Positions 1-4,982 of a stretch of DNA of 5,306 bases are shown here, one piece after another. The stretch comes from Candidatus Bathyarchaeota archaeon (GTDB taxonomy: Archaea; Thermoproteota; Bathyarchaeia; Bathyarchaeales; Bathyarchaeaceae): the NCBI GenBank assembly GCA_020344715.1, contig CP070828.1, positions 1,081,462 through 1,086,767 of the forward strand, written 5' to 3'. Position 1 is the stretch's first letter; every line of letters starts with the position of its first letter. The position numbers and the translations under genes were made by a program. The notes below the pieces were generated by a model. It was given only the letters and a program-made list of their open reading frames with translations, did not search any database and was not told the origin of the DNA.

Positions 1-69
1 ACAAGATACTACTTCAAAGTAGCTACCGACAGCCCAGCGATTCTTGAATTTTCAGAGCAAGCGCCATAA
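1..69 (+). CDS. C-terminal fragment of an unidentified protein (partial, left edge)
   Basis: Frame 1 is open from the window edge and ends with TAA at 67-69, giving 22 residues that read TRYYFKVATDSPAILEFSEQ followed by AP. The other two forward frames stop within the first 60 bases, and the residue mix here (aromatic, charged and small residues, balanced) looks like a real protein tail. I cannot name the family from so little. It lies on the same strand as the prepilin peptidase, but about 135 bp and a recognisable promoter separate them, so I infer it is a separate transcription unit. It could also be a chance open frame. Confidence 0.4.
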   Translation, partial: TRYYFKVATDSPAILEFSEQAP

Positions 70-153
70 GAAGCCATGTTCGCAAGGCAAAGAAGTCATA
101 GTGGATCGCTCTCTACACATTTTCTCATGCCAACATTCGCTTTCGTACAGGCT

Positions 154-169
154 ACAAAATTTTTATTTT
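154..169 (+). promoter_or_regulatory. Archaeal BRE/TATA promoter for the prepilin peptidase
   Basis: ACAAAA at 154-159 fits the archaeal BRE pattern, and it is followed directly by the T/A-rich TATA-like TTTTTATTTT at 160-169. Transcription would be expected to start about 25 bases downstream of the TATA centre, near 188-192. That gives a very short leader before the TTG at 204 and would place possible starts at 168 and 180 outside the transcript. The bases between 70 and 153 show no gene or RNA that I recognise. Confidence 0.45.
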
Positions 170-190
170 GCCAGTCTCTATGAGAAGAAA

Positions 191-194
191 TGGT
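191..194 (+). promoter_or_regulatory. Ribosome binding site (GGTG) supporting the TTG start at 204
   Basis: GGTG is the core of the archaeal Shine-Dalgarno sequence GGAGGTGAT and lies 9 bases before TTG 204. No comparable motif precedes the in-frame ATG codons at 180 or 225. The match is only four bases, so it is weak support. Confidence 0.35.
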
Positions 195-203
195 GCCTGT
201 CCA

Positions 204-1007
204 TTGAATCAGCTTTTCGATGGCATGAGAGTTATCCTTACTCTGTGTTTCCTTTTTTACGCGTCTTGGAGCGATTGGAAGAAGCGTGAAGTAAGCAATA
301 AAGTGTGGGCGGTTCTTGGACCAGTAGCTCTTCTTCTCACTTCTGTTCAATATATTCTGTTCGCCAAGGATCTTATTGAATCGTTGGTTTTCTATGGCTT
401 GTCGTGTGCAGTGATGTCTGGTTTGGCGATTATCCTTTTCTATGCTGGGGCTTTTGGCGGAGCTGACGCAAAAGCACTCATCTGCTTGTCTCTCGCTCTT
501 CCGCACTACCCCATCTACCTTCTTTCCTCACCTCAGCCCTATTATTCACCACTTTTCCCCATCACGGTTTTCAGCAACTCTGTTCTGTTAGCAGCATTCA
601 CGGTTGTATATGCTCTCCTTCGCAATCTCTCATGGAAGCTGAAAACGGGGAGCAAATTGTTCGAAGGCTTGGAAACGGAGTCTTTGGGACGGAAACTACT
701 TGCCTTGCTTACTGGCTACAAAACTCACGTCGCCAAGTTGGAAAGATATGACTATCTGTATCCGCTTGAAGACATTAGTGCAACCGGAGAAAGTCCAATT
801 GACAGAAAATTGCTTATGATGCCCAAGGATGAAGACCGAGAGAAAATTGTTGCACGAATCTTGGATGCAGCACGAACGGGGAGAATTCCAGACAAGGTCT
901 GGGCAACTCCAGGCTTGCCTATGCTTATTTTTATCACAGCGGGATTGATCATCGCCTTGGTTTTCGGAGATCTCGTGTGGGCTCTTCTGTTTTTTGCCCT
1001 AGGATGA
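204..1007 (+). CDS. Archaeal prepilin/prearchaellin peptidase (A24 aspartic membrane protease)
   Basis: This is a polytopic membrane aspartic protease that removes class III leader peptides from prepilins at the cytoplasmic face. Numbering from TTG 204 (267 aa), the first catalytic aspartate is D24 in SDWKKREVSN, just after the first membrane helix. The second is D88 in FGGADAKAL, the GxxD motif, after helix 3. Hydrophobic segments lie at about 4-23, 34-54, 61-83, 89-107, 120-140 and 236-266. A charged cytosolic region of roughly 90 residues (141-232) precedes the final block, which opens VWATPGLP; this resembles the C-terminal extension of archaeal A24 enzymes (Arc_PepC_II type, from memory). 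The start is uncertain: 168 (TTG) falls in the TATA element, 180 and 225 are ATG, and 204 has a GGTG site. The gene converges on the pilin operon, whose products are its obvious substrates. It could be named pibD/flaK/eppA-like, but I do not assign a symbol. Confidence 0.9.
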   Translation: MNQLFDGMRVILTLCFLFYASWSDWKKREVSNKVWAVLGPVALLLTSVQYILFAKDLIESLVFYGLSCAVMSGLAIILFYAGAFGGADAKALICLSLALPHYPIYLLSSPQPYYSPLFPITVFSNSVLLAAFTVVYALLRNLSWKLKTGSKLFEGLETESLGRKLLALLTGYKTHVAKLERYDYLYPLEDISATGESPIDRKLLMMPKDEDREKIVARILDAARTGRIPDKVWATPGLPMLIFITAGLIIALVFGDLVWALLFFALG

Positions 1008-1224
1008 CTCGGCAATCAGTTGGTTGTTCTCTCTAGGCTTTTCTAAAAGAAACCCATTAGTTGACTTTTATAATAGCTGAAACCTTGAGCATGAAAGCGC
1101 GGGTGACCCGTAACGTAAGATTGTCACTGGTCATGTTGGTTCATTTGCGAAGGCGAGCCAGGGTGTTTTGAAAAAACTGTAACAATATACCTAAACTCAC
1201 TGAATTAGGACGCTTGAGCTGCAA
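1008..1224. other. Convergent intergenic region, no confident gene
   Basis: This 217-bp region lies between the 3' ends of the peptidase and the pilin operon. It holds a small CTTTT/AAAAG inverted repeat at 1038-1049, just downstream of the peptidase, and a TATA-like TTTTATAATA at 1066-1075. It also holds a 26-codon + strand open frame at 1091-1171 and a T-run for the minus-strand transcript at 1171-1176. I see no tRNA, CRISPR or recognisable C/D or H/ACA RNA. The open frame has no Shine-Dalgarno site and is very rich in arginine, so I do not call it a gene. Confidence 0.6.
1166..1176 (-). terminator. Probable T-rich terminator of the pilin operon
   Basis: Reading the minus strand, a run of six T (A6 on the + strand at 1171-1176) occurs about 50 bases after the TAA of the last pilin-like gene, followed by CAAAAC. 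TTTT at 1166-1169 on the + strand makes the element nearly symmetric, so it could also stop transcripts arriving from the peptidase. Archaeal terminators are typically T-runs without a strong hairpin, and none is evident here. Confidence 0.4.
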
Positions 1225-1974
1225 TTAGCCACTTCTGGCAATTACCTGTATACCCCGGTGGTCCCGGACTCTCACCGTAACTGCTGCGGGAATGTTACTG
1301 TCACATTTTATAGTGTAGACAAGCACATAATCTGGGTCGTAGCTTGAGGCAACGTTTGTTACATTAAGCCCGTCCACTTGAAAGTTGTCTCTTTCCAGTT
1401 TGAGTACGGGCATTTCGTCTTCTTGCGTTACAGCCACGATGATCTCGTCAGTAGACGCGGAAGCGTTGACGATCGCCAAGCTTAGCAACGGTGTTGCCAT
1501 GAATCTGAATCCCGTTAACCCCACAGAGGTTATGTTAAGGGCAAAGGTAGCGTTTGCTGTTGAGTACGAAACCGTTTCGTCCCACTTAGAAGCAAATCCT
1601 TGAAAATAGTCGATGTTTGTGCCATCAGCTAACTCATAAGCTAAGATGACCCCATAGCCAGGATATGCGGTTCTCAAGTCGTTTTGCCATTGGTTCAGAT
1701 TGTCTTTTAAGGTAGAGTTATACATGCGCAGCGCATATGCATGCATGCCTGTGGAGTTATTCCCACATGTTGTGAAGTTGGCCAAGCTTATCTCGACTAA
1801 GCGAATCGTATTAAACTTTATGTGTTCTACCAATGTGATATACTCTTCCCACTGTTCATATCTGTAGTAGGTTCCCGCGCTGTGCAGTACTGCTCCGATG
1901 GAAACTATCATGATCGCTATCATCATCACTGCGATCAGGATGAATTGCCCCTTCTTGTTTCTAACAATCCGCAA
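1225..1974 (-). CDS. Class III signal pilin-like protein, sequon-rich (249 aa)
   Basis: The N-terminus MRIVRNKKGQFILIAVMM is a textbook archaeal class III leader: basic residues, KKG, a Q at +1, then a hydrophobic helix running to about residue 31. Cleavage after G9 by the neighbouring peptidase would leave a membrane/filament helix joined to an external domain of about 215 residues. That domain starts with a polar helix (35-65) and continues as probable beta-rich sequence. It has an unusually high number of N-x-S/T sequons (N66, N72/N73, N86, N141, N147, N170, N204) and exactly two cysteines, C70 and C224. The TTG start lies 8 bases after GAGGGG and 4 bases after the upstream stop. As the last gene of the operon and the most sequon-rich, it is a candidate major or surface-exposed pilin, but minor pilin is equally possible. 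No named family recognised. Confidence 0.8.
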   Translation of the reverse strand: MRIVRNKKGQFILIAVMMIAIMIVSIGAVLHSAGTYYRYEQWEEYITLVEHIKFNTIRLVEISLANFTTCGNNSTGMHAYALRMYNSTLKDNLNQWQNDLRTAYPGYGVILAYELADGTNIDYFQGFASKWDETVSYSTANATFALNITSVGLTGFRFMATPLLSLAIVNASASTDEIIVAVTQEDEMPVLKLERDNFQVDGLNVTNVASSYDPDYVLVYTIKCDSNIPAAVTVRVRDHRGIQVIARSG

Positions 1975-1978
1975 AGCG

Positions 1979-2434
1979 TTATCCCCTCACAAGCTGCAAG
2001 ATCAAGATTCTTGGGCTGTATTCTGCCTGCTGGCCAGGGAGGATGTATGATACGGAAGCTGTTGAATCTGAGGCTGTAAACACTTCAGGGGCACCGAAGC
2101 GTATGGGAAAATGCTGGTTAATTGGCTGGTCTTGCGTGTGCACTTCGTAGATGGTCAAATCGAAATATACGTCCGGTTGAAAGACAATCATCAGCGCAAA
2201 AGCAAGCTCTCCCCACTCTGTCTCGTTGTAGACAAAGCGGCTTAAGATTCCCTGTTCATCTAGATCGTGGAAAACACTGTGCCCCATTCTTTCGAGGTCA
2301 CTGATTTCATATTTTGGGCTTGATGGCAACACAGCAAGCATGTTGGCAAAGGTCAAAGCAGAGAAAAAAATGAAAGAAGCAAGTATGGTTTCGATGACGC
2401 GCATCTGTCCTTTGGTGTTCCTCATCACCCTCAC
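1979..2434 (-). CDS. Class III signal pilin-like protein, small (151 aa)
   Basis: The N-terminus reads (start)RVMRNTKGQMRVIETILAS: a basic stretch, KG, Q at +1 and a glutamate at +6, followed by a hydrophobic helix ending near residue 36. This is the layout of an archaeal type IV prepilin or pseudopilin. The external part, about 110 residues, contains a helix (45-65), one sequon (N70-E-T) and several short beta-like strands, and it has no cysteine, unlike its neighbours. I chose GTG 2434 because it overlaps the TGA of the upstream gene as GTGA and has GGAGAG 7 bases upstream. ATG 2425, abutting GAGGGTGAT, and the longer GTG 2449 are alternatives. Translational coupling to the 388-aa gene suggests equimolar or complexed products. 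It resembles unnamed archaeal KGQMRVIET-type proteins (from memory). Confidence 0.8.
   Translation of the reverse strand: MRVMRNTKGQMRVIETILASFIFFSALTFANMLAVLPSSPKYEISDLERMGHSVFHDLDEQGILSRFVYNETEWGELAFALMIVFQPDVYFDLTIYEVHTQDQPINQHFPIRFGAPEVFTASDSTASVSYILPGQQAEYSPRILILQLVRG
1983..1988 (-). promoter_or_regulatory. Ribosome binding site (GAGGGG) fixing the TTG start at 1974
   Basis: GAGGGG on the minus strand lies inside the last codons of the upstream gene, 8 bases before TTG 1974. It makes this TTG the credible start, keeping the basic residues needed in front of the KKGQ leader. Confidence 0.6.
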
Positions 2435-3597
2435 ATCTGTTCTCTCCACAGCGTTAGTTCTGCAATGTATATCATGCCAGAGATGATAATGTAACGTCGG
2501 AGTTTTGTCGCAACATCATAAAACGGTTCTGAATCAGGACCAAAACTAAAGACTTTGGAAGCCTCTCCAAGTGAGAGTGGACCAGCGATCATAATCAATC
2601 TGTCTGGGTTTTTGACTCGTAGCGTGTACAATAATAAGAGTGGATTCGTAACTCTGATGCCAGGAAAAGTAGCGCTCCAAGTTACATAGCCCTCCCCTGG
2701 GGTGATTTTTAGGTCGGGTGGGAGCGCGTCGCTTCCATCAAATATTTGCATCAGTTCACCATCATTGTAGGAACTTATGTCAAGCACACGTTTCTCTCCT
2801 GGAGCTGTGTCTTCGAATTCATCTCGCATTTTGAGAGTGATGGTGTCTCCAAAAGTGTAAATCTTGACATAGTTCTGTATCTCTTGACTCTCGCGTGCTA
2901 CCACAATTGTTGACATGCCAGCGACCGATATCTCCAATACTGCGAGCGCGTCAGTTAGAGTGTAACCCTCTGGGACATCTATAGGTTCACTTGCTTCACA
3001 GTGTCCAAGCAAGTCAGTGAAATAGGTCTCTGGCGAAGTGATGATGGCAACGGGCTCAAGCTTAAGTTTCTCTGCTGTTACCATAATTGTACATTTGACT
3101 TGAGCATTTGGGATGGGTCTCCCATCTTCCATGCGGGTCACGTTAACAGCGAACCAAACTCGTGTCGGCGTTTCATCGCCAAGAATGCTAAGATCGTGGT
3201 TCACTGTAAACGGTCGGAAAATCGTGAGGTGAAAACCGTAGTCTTCGAGTCGAAGCAACTCCCGTACATGTGAATAGGTCAAATAGCCTGGACTTTCTTG
3301 GTCTAATCTCTGCACTTTATCTGAGTCCAGTACGTACAGTGAAGATTCCCTTGAGTAAGCCAGCCCAAAAGAGTCAACATTGCTCTCGTTGAAGGGGAAT
3401 GAAGACCCCCAATCCGACGGATACCCTGTTCCTAGAAGCATGGCGTTAAATACGTTTAGTGCGGTGTTTCTCAGTTGCTGTTGGTTGACTTGAAACAAAT
3501 TGACATAACTGATGGTCGGCACAGCCGACACTGCGGAAATGAAGATTATACCCACTATCACTAGGCCAACCATGTAATCGTACAGTTCTCCTACCAA
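2431..3597 (-). CDS. Double-anchored extracytoplasmic protein with Ig-like domain, T4P-associated (388 aa)
   Basis: Numbering from TTG 3597: an acidic, uncharged-basic N-terminus (LVGELYDYM) leads into a membrane helix at about 9-28, then a long external region, then a second hydrophobic helix at about 368-383 preceded by KLRRY and followed by a short tail ending WREQM. This N-terminus lacks the basic K/R-G-Q class III leader. After a helical stretch with QQQLRN (about 39-55), residues 145-235 read like a small Ig-like/surface beta domain: GRPIPNAQV, then TDLLGH, with cysteines C169 and C200. A second beta-rich segment follows (about 245-350). Sequons are few (N70, N152). The start is set by GGGAGG 7 bases upstream; GTG 3612 would add five residues. 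It begins a sub-operon behind a possible internal promoter and is coupled to the next pilin-like gene. I infer a tip, anchor or envelope-spanning component; no named family or function is known to me. Confidence 0.8.
   Translation of the reverse strand: MVGELYDYMVGLVIVGIIFISAVSAVPTISYVNLFQVNQQQLRNTALNVFNAMLLGTGYPSDWGSSFPFNESNVDSFGLAYSRESSLYVLDSDKVQRLDQESPGYLTYSHVRELLRLEDYGFHLTIFRPFTVNHDLSILGDETPTRVWFAVNVTRMEDGRPIPNAQVKCTIMVTAEKLKLEPVAIITSPETYFTDLLGHCEASEPIDVPEGYTLTDALAVLEISVAGMSTIVVARESQEIQNYVKIYTFGDTITLKMRDEFEDTAPGEKRVLDISSYNDGELMQIFDGSDALPPDLKITPGEGYVTWSATFPGIRVTNPLLLLYTLRVKNPDRLIMIAGPLSLGEASKVFSFGPDSEPFYDVATKLRRYIIISGMIYIAELTLWREQM
2442..2447 (-). promoter_or_regulatory. Ribosome binding site (GGAGAG) before the coupled GTG start
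   Basis: GGAGAG lies within the final codons of the 388-aa gene, 7 bases before GTG 2434. It favours the GTGA overlap start over the longer GTG 2449, which would contain this site within its own coding sequence. Confidence 0.5.
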
Positions 3598-3604
3598 ATT
3601 CGAT

Positions 3605-3610
3605 CCTCCC
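3605..3610 (-). promoter_or_regulatory. Ribosome binding site (GGGAGG) fixing the TTG start at 3597
   Basis: GGGAGGATC is a near-perfect match to the archaeal anti-Shine-Dalgarno complement and ends 7 bases before TTG 3597. The longer GTG 3612 frame would translate this motif as codons, so the shorter start is preferred. Confidence 0.6.
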
Positions 3611-3630
3611 ACATATGAATGCCCAATCAG

Positions 3631-3645
3631 TATATTAAATCTTCT
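3631..3645 (-). promoter_or_regulatory. Possible internal promoter for the distal three pilin-locus genes
   Basis: On the minus strand, AGAAGA (BRE-like, one mismatch) is followed by the TATA-like TTTAATATA at 3639-3631, in the only sizeable gap of the operon (3598-3669). A start about 26 bases downstream of the TATA centre falls near 3609, right at the Shine-Dalgarno site of the 388-aa gene. That is the same short-leader geometry as proposed for the peptidase. A TCTTTTG just upstream could attenuate the proximal transcript. Confidence 0.4.
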
Positions 3646-3669
3646 GTCTTACGATACAAAAGATATCAT

Positions 3670-4140
3670 CTACTCCCCCTCTTTTATCCACACGTACGTA
3701 CCCGTTTCATTGCGAAGACAGCCTGCCACCACAGTCTGCTCGCTACTCTCTATCACTACACCAGTTCCACTGTCAGCCTTTGGGCCTGGAAGAATCAACG
3801 AACCCACGCTGATCCATGAACTATCTGTTGGATAAGCCTTGACGTATTGAGCCGAGTTGTCATCCACATCATACACGATCTCAAGATAGTATGTTGAGTC
3901 CCGGATGGTTGAGGGCAAATCAAGTGTTTTCTCTAGCAGAATCTCACACTTGGTTGAATTTGCCAGCAGATAGAGGTTCCCTAAGGAGTTAGATACGTAG
4001 TCGGCAACTTCTTTCAGTTCTCTCTCCATATTCTCAACACTTATGTTATCAACCACATAAAAATAGAAAATCGGCACTGCAAAGATCAACGTGATCAGCG
4101 CACTGGTACATATAATGTGAGTCATCGTTTGAGCTGGCAA
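3670..4140 (-). CDS. Single-pass membrane protein without class III leader, T4P-associated (156 aa)
   Basis: Numbering from TTG 4140: the N-terminus LPAQTMTHIICTSAL runs into a single hydrophobic helix (about 9-30). A strongly amphipathic helix follows directly (ENMERELKEVADYVSNSL, about 36-53), then about 100 residues of probable beta-rich external domain ending in WIKEGE. The helix-then-domain plan is pilin-like, but there is no basic leader and no G-Q/G-V cleavage site, so it is probably not a peptidase substrate. Three sequons (N32, N61, N144) and a C65/C141 pair in the external part point to exposure outside the cell. GGAGG lies 10 bases before TTG 4140; the longer TTG 4161 frame would translate through it. 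Placed 14 bases after the 275-aa gene, it is surely co-transcribed. An archaellum FlaF/FlaG-like envelope role is conceivable by analogy only. Confidence 0.75.
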   Translation of the reverse strand: MPAQTMTHIICTSALITLIFAVPIFYFYVVDNISVENMERELKEVADYVSNSLGNLYLLANSTKCEILLEKTLDLPSTIRDSTYYLEIVYDVDDNSAQYVKAYPTDSSWISVGSLILPGPKADSGTGVVIESSEQTVVAGCLRNETGTYVWIKEGE

Positions 4141-4150
4141 ATCTTCGTTT

Positions 4151-4155
4151 CCTCC
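4151..4155 (-). promoter_or_regulatory. Ribosome binding site (GGAGG) fixing the TTG start at 4140
   Basis: A consensus GGAGG starts on the last base of the TAG of the preceding gene and lies 10 bases before TTG 4140. The alternative TTG 4161 has no such motif, and ATG 4125 is 25 bases away, which is too far. Confidence 0.6.
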
Positions 4156-4982
4156 TACCAACTCACCCGCACTGTAGCAATAACAAAGTTGAAGACGACT
4201 TTGTCACCATCCAGTTCAATTGAAGCAGTGTCAACAGGATTGTTTCCCAATTGAACACTGATGGTGCATTGCTTGTCGCCGTCTACCGGATAGCCGTTGT
4301 TGTCAACATCTGCAAAGGATTCCGTCGTCACATCCAGACATTTTGCTTGAAGATCGAAATCACCGATGTATGTTGGCCAATTCGTTAGGTAAATCGTAAT
4401 AATCCATATATCGACGTTGTTTATACGCGCGGTCTGGTCGCCTTGCGTCATGTTAACAGTGGAAGTTTTCATGGCTCGAACTCCGTACATTAAGACCAAG
4501 TCCACCCAACCTGAGTTCTGCTCTATTGAAGCTCTGCCATAGCTTCCCGCGCCGCTTGAAAGAGTGGTGTCATTTCCCAAGAAGTACGATTTGTAGCCTT
4601 CTGCAAAACTAGTGTACGTCGTTTTCGTCCGATATCTTATATATGCCGTGGATCCATCATAACTCGCGTTTGCGTAATCGGTAACATTTACTCTTAGGGG
4701 CATTTCCGGTATTAACTCTAATTGTCCATAATTGACAGTGAACCGAGCTGAGCGAGACGCCTGAGGCTTCCAAGAAGCATCTGTCAAGGCGTCGTCAAAA
4801 GCCAAAATCGATTTCTTCGCAGCTTCGAATTCAGTTGCTCCTCGTTGTTGTTCCAGGATTTGATACGTGTAACCAGAAGCTACAAGGACAAGAGCAAGTG
4901 TAGTGGCAGTCATGATGACAGCTGAAATCGTGTACGAAACTCCACTGCAATTTCGCAACAGTTGAGTCAGTGGCTTTCTCAA
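4155..4982 (-). CDS. Class III signal pilin-like protein with Ca-loop-like motif (275 aa)
   Basis: The leader MRKPLTQLLRNCSG precedes VSYTISAVIMTATTL and a hydrophobic helix to about residue 42. This matches the archaeal pattern of basic leader, G at the cleavage site, then V-S-x-x-I. A polar helix (43-67) and a beta-rich external domain follow. Sequons are N99, N105, N137 and N177. Cysteines C215 and C239 flank a DVDNNGYPVDGD loop (225-236) that has the spacing of an EF-hand/dockerin-type calcium site. The start is TTG, overlapping the TGA of the platform gene as TTGA, with GGTG 5 bases upstream; no ATG is available before the membrane helix. Direct coupling to the T2SF platform gene is typical of pilin substrates of that machine. 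It may be a major or minor pilin; no named family recognised. Confidence 0.8.
   Translation of the reverse strand: MRKPLTQLLRNCSGVSYTISAVIMTATTLALVLVASGYTYQILEQQRGATEFEAAKKSILAFDDALTDASWKPQASRSARFTVNYGQLELIPEMPLRVNVTDYANASYDGSTAYIRYRTKTTYTSFAEGYKSYFLGNDTTLSSGAGSYGRASIEQNSGWVDLVLMYGVRAMKTSTVNMTQGDQTARINNVDIWIITIYLTNWPTYIGDFDLQAKCLDVTTESFADVDNNGYPVDGDKQCTISVQLGNNPVDTASIELDGDKVVFNFVIATVRVSW

Noticed and set aside
168..203. Longer peptidase N-terminus from TTG 168 or ATG 180
   Set aside because: TTG 168 falls in the TATA-like element, ATG 180 has no Shine-Dalgarno site, and the extra residues are not membrane-like. ATG 180 cannot be fully excluded.
44..289. Plus-strand 81-codon frame overlapping the peptidase start
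   Set aside because: It runs through the promoter and into the peptidase in another frame, with no Shine-Dalgarno site or recognisable content.
96..506. Minus-strand open frame of 136 codons
   Set aside because: It lies opposite the peptidase, is rich in charged and Ser/Cys residues with no domain, and the peptidase frame with its catalytic aspartates clearly accounts for the region.
752..1015. Minus-strand 87-codon frame with many Arg/Ser/Pro
   Set aside because: Antisense to the conserved C-terminal membrane block of the peptidase; composition typical of a shadow of hydrophobic coding sequence.
1038..1049. CTTTT-CT-AAAAG inverted repeat as an intrinsic terminator of the peptidase
   Set aside because: The stem is five A/T-rich pairs with a two-base loop and has no following T-run, too weak to call with confidence.
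1724..1748. Palindrome ATGCGC-A-GCGCAT followed by ATGC repeats
   Set aside because: It is inside the 249-aa coding sequence and encodes ordinary residues (MHAYALRM). It is short and single-copy, so probably coincidental, although it could form a small mRNA hairpin.
3001..3273. Plus-strand 90-codon frame
   Set aside because: Shadow of the 388-aa gene on the other strand, Cys/His/Lys-rich with no start signal. The same applies to the + strand frames at 1385, 1822, 2122, 3619 and 4962.
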